From Lumbricus rubellus (Eukaryota > Annelida > Clitellata > Crassiclitellata > Lumbricidae), in assembly GCA_945859605.1 (NCBI GenBank), contig OX243811.1, positions 53,478,494-53,542,493 of the forward strand: a stretch of 64,000 bases of DNA. The letters are read 5' to 3'. The translations under genes and the position numbers were made by a program. Below, one piece after another: positions 41,824 through 54,111 of this stretch. Under the pieces are notes generated by a model. It searched no databases and was not told the DNA's origin. It saw only the letters and a program-made list of their open reading frames with translations. Each line of letters opens with the position of its first letter. Position 1 is the first letter of the stretch.

Positions 41824-42087
41824 GCCACAAGAGGCAGACAGGCCAGACCTCCCTAGCTGGCACACACGTCCAGTTAGCAGACAGAGTCTTCCAATGACAG
41901 GGAAACGTAGACTGAGATTGTTTGTATGAAGTTTCAGACTTTATGCAGCAATTCGCCAATGCTGGGACCGTCTCAAAATCAGAAATATGATCCTCTTGTG
42001 TACAACTCTTGATCTTAGACAGCAGTCATCTTGTCAAGAAAAACAAAGCAACTGATCTTCCGACACAGCCAAGCGTTACTCAAATCT
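41824..42087 (-). other. SHOC2: SHOC2 5' untranslated part of exon 2 (predicted)
   Basis: On the minus strand a good acceptor (TTGTTATTTTTCAG) ends at 42088, and no in-frame ATG occurs before 41823. This would join to the donor at 51977-51976. No transcript evidence is available. Confidence 0.4.
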
Positions 42088-42887
42088 GAAAAATAACAAA
42101 TAAACATGTCTGTCAGTAGCATGCCGACAACAATGTAAAAATCTGTGACAAACCAACTCTTATCAAAACATTTCGCAAACGCCTACAAAGACCGCATCCT
42201 TCAGCTTCAAACAACACAGCAATGTATTGTAATTGTATATCTGTAAATTTGTAAGATGCCTCTCAAAATGTCACCAGTCAGAGGTGAAATCGGTATGGTA
42301 GGTAGCAACTAATTTCTTGCAAGCCTTTTAACAGTAATCAAAGCTTTTGATTAATTAATATTATTAGTTTCAAAGTTCAGGTAAGGTAAGTAAGGTATAC
42401 TAACTTCCCACTTGTAAGGTTATTCAGTTTTCTGCAATTGCTGGTCAAGTTAAAATTCAGAGTTATAGTAATGTATACTGTATAGTAAGAAAAACATTTT
42501 GTTTATGGCTTCTTCAACAGCAGTCCTAGTAATTTTTGAATGGGGCTGTGCAGCTTGACAAAGAAATAATAATTTCACATTCATTTTAAGTGTCTACATA
42601 ATACATTCCATCTTGACACATGTAGTTGAAAGACAAATTTATTATGCAATCTCATTCAATACCAAAAATGTACGTAATTACACTTTACAATTTAATTGAA
42701 TTATAATAGAAAAATTCTTTCAATCAGAGCATACAATTCACTCATTGTGAAGTGTGAACAGAGATGCAAGTACAAAGATTCAAAGTACAAGAACAAATAC
42801 TTAGATCTTAAGCACACCTGTCTGCTGTTAGAACAAGGAGATATTTACTTCTTCAACAAAGCAATTATGTACTGCTGCATGCACTTG

Positions 42888-43025
42888 TTTTGAACTTCCT
42901 TTTTTTGAGAAGTAGAAGGGATGCAAGCATCTTATCACCCACATCTGATCGAAGTGCTTTAATATTAAACCTCGAGAACTGAATGCACTTTCAACAGAAG
43001 CGAAAGATGCATGCAGGCTGCACAC
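42888..43025 (-). pseudogene. hAT transposase dimerisation-domain remnant
   Basis: One minus frame reads SFASVESAFSSRGLILKHF, the C-terminal dimerisation motif of hAT transposases; continuation requires a change of frame to reach GDKMLASLLLLKK, the expected next part. It is therefore a frameshifted relic. No flanking ends were recognised. Confidence 0.55.
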
Positions 43026-43735
43026 TCAACGCTCTAAGCACTGATTCATACAGTCTGTCAAGAACAGCTTTGTTGCACTTCCGAAAGTCCAAACAATTAT
43101 ATTTATCAAAGTAACCATGATTTTGCTATTCAAATATGTTGCCACTTGTGCTGATGTGGCGATGAGGTGGTTAGCGTCAACGCAGATCCTGTATTGTAGT
43201 GACCAGATAGCTTTAACTTTTTGGTGCAGGCAGACTACGCGACGACATTGCAGTTTCGGTTAACTGGTAATCTGAGTTATGTAAAAACTGTCAGTTGTTT
43301 CGAAGTACTAAGGTTTCAAGTCTGAATACAAGTACTTTAGTCTCAAGTACAAGCACGAGTACTTAAAACCGTACTCAAGCTGTGTATGAGTACATGTACT
43401 ACATCCTGTGATTGTGAGGCTGGCTTTGTATCTGGAAATTTAACTGCCTACAGTTCTTAACTTAAGGCATCCTGTAATGGTTCAGAATTGTACAAGTTTA
43501 CAAGAATGTGTCAATGTTACTGACAATGGCATATAGACAATGCAAAGGTAAAGCTCTGGAGAGAAACTTCCTGTGACAGTTGTGCAAGATCATCAAACCA
43601 TTGTGTGCAATTAAGCATGGTTATTGGACAAACGACCAGTTAATCCAAGCTCACAATCATGCATGGTCCTTCAAACCATTTATTAACAATACAGTTGATA
43701 CACTCATGATACAGTCCAGCATAATCTTTCAAATA

Positions 43736-43738
<3 letters not shown>

Positions 43739-43773
<35 letters not shown>
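43739..43773. repeat. AT dinucleotide repeat
   Basis: A run of about 17 TA units. Confidence 0.9.
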
Positions 43774-43774
<1 letters not shown>

Positions 43775-45469
43775 TACACATGGTTCTTTAATAAACCAAT
43801 CATGGGATATGCATGCCTACTCAAGCATGATCAAAGAAGCAATTCATCCAGCCTACTGTACAAAATGTGCATCTTCAGCTGTATCTGTTCATTCCTTATC
43901 AGAGCTGTAAAAGTACACTCTCCATTGGGGCCTGGTCAACACAAATGAGTTGCACATGGACTGGAGATAATGCAATTGGTATGCTGAGAATGCAGGGTAC
44001 CACTGATAAACCCACACACTTTAGACCTCAGCTGACTAAGGTAATGGAAAACAGTGCTTCCACATTTTTCCAATATCCACACTCCACAGATTTGCCCCAC
44101 AGTTTAAAACATTGGCTATGAGACAGACCTGCCTAACCTGGGACACAGACAGTAGCTGGCTCACTGCCAAAACAGGCTGCAAGGCACTTGTCCAGTCCCC
44201 CCATTAGTGAATAAGATCTGGATAGTCCACATTCATTATGGGCCAAAGAATCAGGTCAAAGAGACACATTCTTGATTTAGGTCATCACACCATCCAATGG
44301 AGAAGCACTGGGGGGCCGGGGAGAAGGTATCTTACAGCATAACAGCATTTTACCAAATATGTCTCAAGACTGCATCTTATTAATTGTGCATGATACATAC
44401 TGACAAATTTGAAGAGATTTTAAAAAAATGGAAATGAAGTCTTAAAGCTCACATTCAATGCAATTTATTCAAGAAACTTTAAGACTCATTCAACAAACTA
44501 CCGTTTCAGCTACATAAATTACGTCTCAAATCTCACCGAGCAGCGTTTATGACATTTTAAACAAAACACAACTGAAAGTCCATGTATTGAATTAAGAACA
44601 GGACATAAAAGTGAGATCTATCTGATAAGCTAAACCTCAGATCCAGCCATTAATTTGATTACATGTGCAAGTAATTTCATTATCATAGCCCGAGGCAATA
44701 AGAGTGTTGGTCTCTTTTAGTACGAAAGGATAAAGCTTAATATGACAGTGTCTCTTCCTAATTTTATACTCTAGTCCATTAGACAATACAGAAGAACAAT
44801 GTGTACACTATTTAATACCTTTTGCTTGTAGTTACGGATTTAAAGGTTTTTAACCAACATCTCTGGTCACTGGAAAAAATACATACTTAATCTTTGGAAA
44901 TAACATCTTAATGGACTTGGCTTAAGGTTCTATTCAAGAAATTCAAAATGCCTCTGTACAGAAATTCATATTCAAAATACCATTGTAGCTCCAGAGATAT
45001 TTAATTTAAATTAATAACGATATTCTAACTCAAGCTCATCTTTCTACCTGAAAACATATCCACCATTCTATCCTATTTGTTCTGGCTACCATATTACCTC
45101 AAATTCTCAAAAACATTTACAAGTTAAATTCGAATGGAAACTTGTGTAGCTTATAACATAAATAAATTTACATGAACAAACAAAACTGTGGTTATAACCA
45201 TGCTGGACAATTACTGGACTAGTCAATGTTACCAAATGTTTTGAACAATTAGCAGGACAGTTACTACCAATTTGGACACTTATTAGGTCCCTTGTCAGGT
45301 ACCATACATCCCTAGATCATTCACAGAAACAGGTCACAACACTTGGGATAGTCTACACAAGACTAATACATGACCCATTCTTATTCCAGGCACCAGTAAA
45401 ATTCTAGTGCAAAATACTAAAGCTTGGTTCACTGTGCATTATGATACAGACACTGTCAGACAGGATATA

Positions 45470-45727
45470 GACCTGTAAATGGGTGAAGCTTAATAGAATC
45501 CAAAAGTGAAGGGCTATGAAGAAATAGCTTCTAGCAGTAGCTCCATTAAGGCACAGAAATTTACATGGATAGCGTAACATTACCCGAAACTATCAACATA
45601 TATCTGAAACATAATTAATTGACATAAGAAATGAAACTTGGCTTATTTCTGCATGCTGAAAATACTTATAAAGGAGCCAGCACAAATTCTGGTTCAATTT
45701 CTATTAAGCTTCACCCATTTACAGGTC
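45470..45727. mobile_element. Tc1/mariner-like MITE
   Basis: The left end GACCTGTAAATGGGTGAAGC continues as a 29-bp perfect inverted repeat with the right end (about 45699-45727), and TA lies outside each end (45468-45469, 45728-45729). The 258-bp body has no coding capacity. Confidence 0.75.
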
Positions 45728-46922
45728 TAAATCCATTACCTACATGACTAATTAAATTACTACCTCATTTTTAATACACTTATCAATTTCTTTAAGGCTA
45801 ACAAACTTATGAGCAGCATCATAACAATTTGTTTACCTGCTGAAAGCTGTTATGACCATATCAAAGGTTTTAGACTCTTGGACCATACAAACAACATACA
45901 CCATTCTGTACACTATTCTGAAAAAATTGGTTAAATGCCAAATTTCTTACATTTCAATACAGGCTTACATTTCAATCTGCACAGTCTTATAAAGTTCTAA
46001 ATCCAGACAGTAAGCAGCACAGAACACTCATACACTTATTAAAAGTTTAAAACCTGAATCAAACATGGTCCAGAGACATACCAGCAAGTACAAAAGGCTC
46101 AAGTCCCTTGGGCAAAGCACTGCAAGTTTAAGAATGAATTTAAGCCAAGAACTGCACATTCCTATCTTACCAGTTGCATTCACTCTACAGATTTCAATAT
46201 TACAACCAGCTGAATTTCACACGAGGTGAAAGGCTATGGAGTTACATCCATACTTCACAGACAGTCAAAGTCGGCAAGAAATAAGCAACAGATGTGTCAA
46301 TTCGAACTAACAAGGAACAGCACACACTGCAAGGTCACATGGAAAGGTTATATATGAACAAGAGAAATACAGATAACAAGACTAGGCATGACGCGTCAGC
46401 ACAGAATTTGCTCCAGGACCTTATTGTACTTTGGCTGGAGGTAAACCAGGCTCTGCAGTCAGCAAAAACGCTGGATTCACAACAGACTATGACCAGATAT
46501 ATTTAAACAACTGTTTATTTCACACAAAGTCACAGTACAGAAAGCATGGGGTCAGAATAACATAACAGAAATTCACAGGACACACACTTAACATTCACAT
46601 GTTTCAAATCCCACGCTAAACAACAGTTTTGCATCACGCAGTGATTGAATTTCAGTTCATCGCATCAGATACTGCAACGCGGGAAACACAAAAAATTTAC
46701 AAACTACAGCAATGAATGCAAAAATTGCTGGGCAGAAAGCATTTAAAAGTTCATGGAAGGTGCAATAAAAATATCCAGATAACACATGATCTCTCAAGTA
46801 CATAATAATAACAATAAAGTAATATGATCATTAGCAGTAATATTAATCATGCTATGATAGAATAACATGCTCACCTACTTTGAAATATCATTAAATATTC
46901 CTAGTATAGTTTAATTTACAAG

Positions 46923-47345
46923 GTATCTTATCTTATCTTATCTTATCTTATCTGACAATTTATAAAGCGCCTCTTGCAGCAAGAGCCTTTCAGAAGCGCT
47001 CCCAGTGCGTTCAACTCCGAGAAAAAAGGCAAGTTTTTAGACGAGAGAAAGATGAGGATACACTACCAGAGAGGATGGCAGAGCGAACTGATGGGGGAAG
47101 CCCATTCCATAGGGAGGGACCAATGCAGGCAAATGATCTAGATTGGGCCATGGCGGTCCTGACTCGCGGGACAAAGAGGTCAAGCCGATCAGAGGACCTA
47201 AGAGGACACAGCGAAGTGGCAGAAAGGGGGCGAAGTATCTGATCACACAGATACTTCGGAGCAAGACCCATTTGAGACTTGATGACCAAAATTAGGACCT
47301 TAAATTGTATACGGGTCGAGAGTGGAAGCCAGTGAAAGGTAACTG
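46923..47345 (-). mobile_element. 5'-truncated LINE (CR1/L2-like), C-terminal ORF2 remnant
   Basis: The minus-strand frame up to 47345 reads a LINE ORF2 tail: FHWLPLSTRIQFKVLILV, then GLAPKYLCDQI, VPRVRTAMAQSRSFA and LWNGLPPSVRS. It is followed by a short 3' stem (AGAGGCGCTTTATAAAT) and a GATAA-type tail at 46923-46953. It is a dead fragment. Confidence 0.85.
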
Positions 47346-48978
47346 CATTAACAATCAGCATTCAGCAGGTATTAGATATAATTCAAGGAATGGTCACACA
47401 ACAGTTTTGCAGTGTCAATCTCACGCACACAAACACTACAGAATGGCTAGCACTTCCCATATGACCTCAGTAGTTGACTAGTGACACAGCATTTAGAACA
47501 CATTTATAAGCTCAATTCTCCTTAACTTGTCCAAGGTTAATTATGTTAGAGCATTCATGTATTACCCCACAGACTTAAAGATATATAGAAAGTTCAAAGT
47601 GAACACCATTACACACAAATCTATCGTGGGTTCAGCAAACAAAGTTCTAAGCATGAATGTTTTAATTCTAGAAACATGTCAGTGAATGCAAATACTCAAT
47701 GTACCATTAAATGATAACATGTGACTTCAGACCTATATATATGTAATGCACTATGGCAAGGACAATGGCAAGGGATGTAAACCCGTGACCATGTATTTTC
47801 TATTGTTTGCATGTTCATTAAAAATTTAACTACTGTTTTTGGTAAACAAAAGCATTACAGTTCGATATGGTCACAGACAAAGATTCTCATAACCCATCAC
47901 TGGATAGGCTGTCAGGAAATTCTATTGGCACAAATAAGCTAACCAATAACCATCAACTAAAATGCTAGACTATGATTTCCAGTTTGCAATTTATGTATCT
48001 ATCAGATAGCTACAGAGACATCAATATCTGAAAATCAGTAAACTGAGCATTTCCCTAGACAATTATATGTCTAAGCTAAATTTGCTCTGTCATTCTTAGT
48101 AAAAAAAATTAAAGTCAAACAAAGAATTATACGCTTTCATATACAGGACCAAGTTAATAACAGTACTGCTTATGATATTTATAAGTTACCTACTACCTAC
48201 GTTAAAAACTTATAGCATACAGAATTAAGCTTATGCTTACGTAACTCTGAAAGTGATATTGAAAGTGATATCAATAGCAATGTTGGGTAATACCATGTCA
48301 ACAAGATCAAGTTTCTCACCGCCACCTCTAATAAATTTATGCTAGGTGTAAAATATGACTAAATGATTTGGTCCACATGCATACAGGAAGGATCTGGTTT
48401 GTCAGCGCCCGATATATTTTCGTAGCTTTACAAAACAAAACGGAGGTTCAGGTATTATCGTCAAACACAATCAGCAGCATATTGCTATTTCCATAGCAAC
48501 GAGTAGTAAGCTTGTGATACCCGGATGTAAACAAAGCCTAAAAATACACATATTCATAATTTTTCTTATGTTATGGAATTTTTATAATTACCTTTGTAGC
48601 AGCTAACGAATGAATTGACTTTAATGACCAACTTGAGATCAGGCAACTTCAAGTGTAAAATTTTTAATCCTTTTAACCAAAATAGCAAAGTCACAGTGCT
48701 TTGCTCTTGAAGTTTGCCTACACTTTCCTACCAGCTAATCAATTACCACTGCAGATTTGCATACCACCCCAGTCGTGAAGCCAGTGTTGAAAAATGCAAT
48801 GTCGACATTCAAAACAATAAATAGTTCATACACCAGACCAGCAATGACAAAGACGGTTGCCTGACCTCATAGTTTAAACACGACCGACTAATGACTGAAT
48901 AAACACTTACAAGTACAGTCTGTATATTATGTGTATAATGAATAAGTAACATATGGTTTTTAAATATCATATTTATTA

Positions 48979-49273
48979 TGAGACTCGGTGGTGCAGTGTG
49001 GTGGCACATTCAGTGTCTTGTGACCGGAGGGTCAAAGGTTCGAATCCACCTGTAGCTGCTGTATAATGACCTTGGACAAGTTGCCCACCCATGATTGTCT
49101 CCTTTGCTCCTAGGACAAGAAGCTTACCACCCAGAATTCACATCCTGGCTCATCTTATTTTAATAAAAATATGAGTATTTAGTGAGATTAGTCAGGCATT
49201 GAAGTCTGATCAACTCATCATGTGACGCTCCCACGTGGAGTAAGCGACAAATTATCATTATTATAATTATACT
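48979..49273 (+). mobile_element. tRNA-derived SINE
   Basis: The head contains an A-box-like TGGTGCAGTGTGGTGG and a perfect B box GGTTCGAATCC (49037-49047); the tail is an ATT-rich repeat after CTCCCACGTGGAGTAAGCG. A 14-bp duplication TATCATATTTATTA flanks it (48965-48978 and 49274-49287). Confidence 0.85.
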
Positions 49274-51977
49274 TATCATATTTATTACTATATTTGTAAT
49301 ATTTGCTTAAATCAGCGGAATGTATAAATGCAATGTGATTGGACATGAATGGTGAAGCATCACATTCACCAGCAAAAAAAAATACAAGCACATACAAACC
49401 ATGTTATGAAATGACATCAATGCTTCAAGATTCATTTCCAAAGCAGCATGACTTTTAACTCTAACTTCAGTATGCCTAGTTGATTTTATATAGTGTGTCA
49501 AACTCCTCAATAGGCAAACAGAAATTTTAAATTGACAAATATCTGACTGACTAACCAGAATAAGGACTAAAAAATTTGGCATAGAAACATCTACGGTGAG
49601 ACAGTTACAATTTCATGGCCCATCCATAGGCAGCAGTACAAAGGCAAGTCAGAAGTCGAAGAATAGTCAAACTGAAATATCAACCGATAAAAAAACCAAT
49701 TTTACCCATATATTTTAAGCTTTCACATTTCAACACTGCACCAGCATCTATGCAACCATCGAAACACAAGTGAAATACAGTTGTGAAGTAAGCTTACCAT
49801 AATTTGCCACAGTTTAATATGCTTACTTGTCCAGACTACAATCTAGCTGCTTTACATAAAATTCTAACGTTTTCCATAGAAATGGGTTTCATAGAACGCA
49901 CAAACTAATACATCCTTACATAAATGCTGCATCCCTGCATAAACGCCATGTTCTTACATAAATGCCTCTAGGCAAAATATTATACAGACATGAGAACATA
50001 TGTTTATCTTCCGACTGTAATTCATTTTATTTTATAAACAAATTACATCCTGTTAAAGCCCCAGGCCTTACTATAATTAGGATAGCAAAACCAGAGTCAG
50101 CCACAGTTACCCAGGGCAAAGCAAATCCCAGTACCTAATGCTCAACTAAAATGACCCTCTGAACTCTCATTTGTAGGTTCTGGCCAGCCTCTTTCCCTTG
50201 AACCAGTAACTAAATAAGACATCAGACATTTCTCAGACTTTCTGACTTCATAATCCGCTGACATATCACTGATGAAACGATGGGGCATCTGTCACGACTG
50301 TAGCTGTCAAGTCATAAACAGACGAATTTATCAACCTCAACCAGAAAAAATACCAATTCATACGTAAGGGGATTTCTGTCTTTAAATTATCAGAGGCAAT
50401 GAAGCTAAGAATGGAGTGTTTCACACGGGTTTATAAATTTATGTCTTATATCGATAAAGAACATCGAACCATAAAAACACTTAATAAATTCAAAAGCTCA
50501 AAATTGCTTTCAATCAAATGCTATGAATCTCAGTTTTTCAACTTAAATCCACCACTTCTTTAGCAAGCTACTCTTATAAAACTTACAGTAAAATTGGCTA
50601 CCATTGTGTTTTGGCACGGACTTGATTTTAAATTCAATTTCAAAGTTCACTGCATCTGTAAACCTTCCCATATCCGTTCTTTGCTTATCAAAGTTCTAGC
50701 CGTTCCAAAATAACACATATTCACAATTGATATTGATTAACCCATGAAATACCAGTCTTTTTGATGCAGCTTTTCCCTTTCTACTTTACTCTCTCTGGTG
50801 CATTCTTTTCAGCATGCCAAGCACCTACTCAACAATTCCTTTGCATCCTCAGACCATCATTATAAGAGACATTCGTCGTCAGTCTTGTCCATACTTAATG
50901 CAAAGCAACACACACATACCATGCATTCTGAACCGAAAAACCTTTCTTTCACCTTGTCTACAAGAAAGTTACTTAATCTTATTATAGACAAGCGATTGAA
51001 TAAATACTATCCAGTATGGCAAAAAACCACCGTAGATTTGGAGCAGAAATCGCACAGAATTGATGCACATATAAGACTATTTTTGTAAATATTGATCAAA
51101 CATTTTAAAATAAACAAATAAACTCACAATAACTAGAAATTATGATGATAAAAGTGAACTGAAGAAATAACCAACCCCGTCTTCTGAATACCAAAAAAAA
51201 CAGCTGATAGCATCGTTAAAATCCCAATTAGTAAGCAACATTTCCCTTAATACTACATTATTCTGAAGATAGAACAGCCCTATTATTTAGGTCCCAGAAA
51301 CACCAGAAGGCAGCGTGTATTTACCAACAATTGGCAGCACTAGACTCTAATCTCAGCCAACTTCACCCATGACTCATCTCTCTCACAAATCATCCAGGTA
51401 CGTGGACCAGTATACATATTCTATCAACGATTAAACCGTTCGCAGCCTCTGGTTCTCACTCTATTTCCATAGGTAACAGGTGTGCTAAGCGTCAGTCTGA
51501 AACACGCGTAAACATTCTAAAAATGCACCGAGACAGCAGCATTCCAAAGCCGATCGACATCAAAAGGCGATAGAACTATGCCAAATACGTCATTCGACAG
51601 GGCGGACAGACAGACGGTGGTGGGAGAGCCTACCAGCCCCGGGCCCGAATATTTTCCAACGCTTAACGACGCAAAATGCAACTAGATGATGGCCTAGACC
51701 AACCCCGAAAACCAGGCCCGCTCGTCGTCCAGGGCTCGACAAACCGCCCAGACGACGTCAGTCTACCTACCGACCGTGGAGCAGCGGACTATCGATCCCA
51801 ACGTCCGACCATTACATATAATAGTGTCATGTCCGACCACCAGCGCACTGTGTGTCTATCCTACCCTCGATGTACGGACGAGCGGACGGACGGGCTAACA
51901 CACGAACGGGTAATCTGCCTCGATTCGATCAATATTACTCAGCAAACCGCGCCTCAGACAATTCATTCCGAACTTAC

Positions 51978-52100
51978 CTGATATACAGATGATCCCAACA
52001 GGGTAATCCAGAATGTCGAGAGCGAATTATCAGCGCTGTTGTCCATTTACTGGCGACCAACTCTTCATTAGAAACACTAATAATAATTCCAGGTACTTTG
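51978..52100 (-). other. SHOC2: Probable non-coding exon 1 and promoter region of SHOC2
   Basis: A strong minus-strand donor CAG|GTAAGTT ends an exon at 51978. The surrounding 51.4-52.4 kb is richer in CpG than the intron, as expected near a promoter. The upstream exon limit is not visible and is given approximately. Confidence 0.35.
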
Positions 52101-53146
52101 AAAATAATGGCTGCCGTCGTGTGCAAAGACGAGCGCTGCGTAATATAGTGTCTTTGGTAGCACCGGGTAGAGTAAGATTATAGAGTCAAACTGATTGTAA
52201 TCTGCAGGGATATCCTAACCAACAGTAAAATTGTTTTAAGATCACAGCGTTTTCTACGAATTTTACCAATTTTAATACTTGATGAGAACTCTTACGCGAT
52301 CACGTGCAATTTTATGGTTTCGTGTCATTGCGTGCGCGTGTGAGTCCAGAACGAGGCTCCTCGGTGCATTGGCACGAAAACGAGGCTACATTATCCTTGA
52401 CCTATGGAGGATCACGACCCATAGGCTACCTTTGACCTAGGCAGTGCATTCCGAACCTAGCAATCGGCATTTCTTAGCCGAAAATTCTCGTCTTGATAGC
52501 CTCGATTTAGGCATTATTAGGCTGTTGTAGCTCCATGCTTCTTATGCATGGGCAATTATTTCCCGATATCTGAGACCATAGATAGCCTACTTAGAATTCG
52601 CAGCACAAGCAGCAGCCCGCAGGCTATAATAATTATAGCTACAATGAATGTATGCATTTGGCTATTTAAACACGTTATTCTGAACCGCACAAAGGCGCTA
52701 AGAACATCAAAATAGATGCCTGGCATAATTAAACACAAATTAAATCGTAAGGCTACAACCAAAAGTCTTTGCTACAACGTAAACAATTTGCATCGCGCAG
52801 TCACATTGCAACGCGATATTAACAAGTCGGCAGCGTCAGAGTTGACGCACACCTCTGCAGGTGCACGTGTTGTCTTTTTAACCCGGGAAATATAATTTTA
52901 ACAATAGTAGGTTATTTGTCGAATTTAATACAAATGCTTGTCGCTGAATACAAAAGAGACGTAGGCCTACTAGAACGTGATTTTCATTAGGCCCCCCGTT
53001 AATTGAAGCAGGTTCTAACAAAGACCCAGCGTCACTGAACCGCTTAAAAGCATTGTTAAGCAGCTACTATGCTACGTAGGCCTACCTTCTGTTGTTAGCA
53101 GATCAACGCTTTCTCGAGATCTGCCGTTGTAACTTGTAACCGTTAA

Positions 53147-53538
53147 CAGCGTTGCCACTCTCAAAAATAAAAAACCCAAGTTGGAGCGTCGAAAAAAAAC
53201 CCAAAAAACAAGTTGCCCAAATCGTCCGAAAATTTTCACAATTGTTTTCCGTCCGTTATGCCTTCGTTATGGCGATACTTTTTTTTAGTCATCCAGCCAA
53301 ATCTTTGAGAAATATCCGCAGTTTCCTGAATTTTCTGCAAAAACCCCCAAGTTTTTCCCGAAAATATCCCATTTCCAAACTTCGGATCGATAAAACCCAA
53401 CTTCGGATCGCAAAAAACCCAAGATTTTTGGCCGAAAAATTCCCAGAAAAACCCAAGTTCGTCCCAAAAAAAACATTTTCCAAGTTCGGATCGAAAAACC
53501 CAAGATCTTGTGAAAAAACCGAATGAGTGGTAATGTTG
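53147..53538. mobile_element. hAT-like MITE with internal AAACCCAAG repeats
   Basis: Ends CAGCGTTGCCACTC and GAGTGGTAATGTTG are imperfect inverses; the adjoining octamers ACCGTTAA and ACCTCTAA are a decayed duplication. Inside, AAAACCCAAG and TTCGGATCG words recur in degenerate tandem. Related in ends to 59879-60293. Confidence 0.5.
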
Positions 53539-53632
53539 ACCTCTAAGCTCTTGCGCGATCTGTCGTTGGCGACATCTAGCGAATAATTTGTTGCTATCTT
53601 TTTGCCATTCCTCGATTTCGTTCGCTGTCCTA

Positions 53633-53860
53633 ATGGGCGTGGCTGTAGCTAGTAATGCTTTATCTATTCTGTGGTTGTTGGCAGCGGTTTCAGTGGTTAT
53701 CGTGAGTGGTGGAAACGCCGAAGATGAGTTTTATTTGAACGCATGTGTTTCCATGGCTTCATGCAGTGAGAACGCATGCAAGGAATTTCGAGAGCAGTGG
53801 GAACGGCCTTTCCACGCGTTCCCAGTGCCCACCCACTTTAAACCCTGGTTTGTAGCCTAG
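53633..53860 (+). CDS. Possible first exon of a secreted or membrane protein (unrecognised)
   Basis: From ATG 53633 the 75-residue frame has a signal-peptide-like start (ALSILWLLAAVSVVIVSGG) followed by NAEDEFYLNACVSMASCSEN, cysteine-bearing and with balanced composition. A possible donor lies after 53847 (G|GTTTGT). The frame otherwise ends at 53860. I do not recognise the protein and cannot place further exons because transposons begin at 54112. It lies about 1.5 kb from, and divergent to, the SHOC2 promoter region. Confidence 0.3.
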   Translation: MGVAVASNALSILWLLAAVSVVIVSGGNAEDEFYLNACVSMASCSENACKEFREQWERPFHAFPVPTHFKPWFVA

Positions 53861-54111
53861 GCCTACTCGTAGACTAGAGCGAATCATCTGCAGTCTGACA
53901 TTTTTCAGGATTGATACCATTACAGTTTTTCCTACCGCTTTAATTCTTTTCAATCCGTGATAGCTGCCGCCTCCGTATCTCGACCTGGAACCGATTTAAA
54001 CTTGTTCATCGACTCTGTGGTTTTGCCGACTCATCCAGTCTCCAATGCACCGAGCGTCAAAGGTCACGACTTATGTTCTGTTTGGATACTGAGCTGCTGG
54101 TCAACTGAATC

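Larger units (their letters stand above)
42088..51977. other. Probable SHOC2 intron 1, no other gene seen
   Basis: Nearly 10 kb of AT-rich sequence holding only repeat remnants (hAT fragment, MITE, LINE tail, SINE, AT repeat), listed separately. I find no further exon supported by similarity. Confidence 0.45.

Noticed and set aside
39309..39320. TTAGGGTTAGGG, possible interstitial telomere repeat
   Set aside because: Only two units, next to a transposon end; no array.
38485..39341. Large Tyr/Met/Cys/Val-rich and Tyr/Ile/Thr/His-rich frames on both strands
   Set aside because: Translation of the CATA/TATA microsatellite only.
47011..47361. Possible host gene of about 116 residues on the minus strand
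   Set aside because: Residue pattern is the C-terminal tail of a LINE ORF2, with a typical 3' tail behind it.
49037..49047. tRNA gene suggested by a perfect B box
   Set aside because: No cloverleaf can be formed around it; a long tail and target duplication mark it as a SINE.
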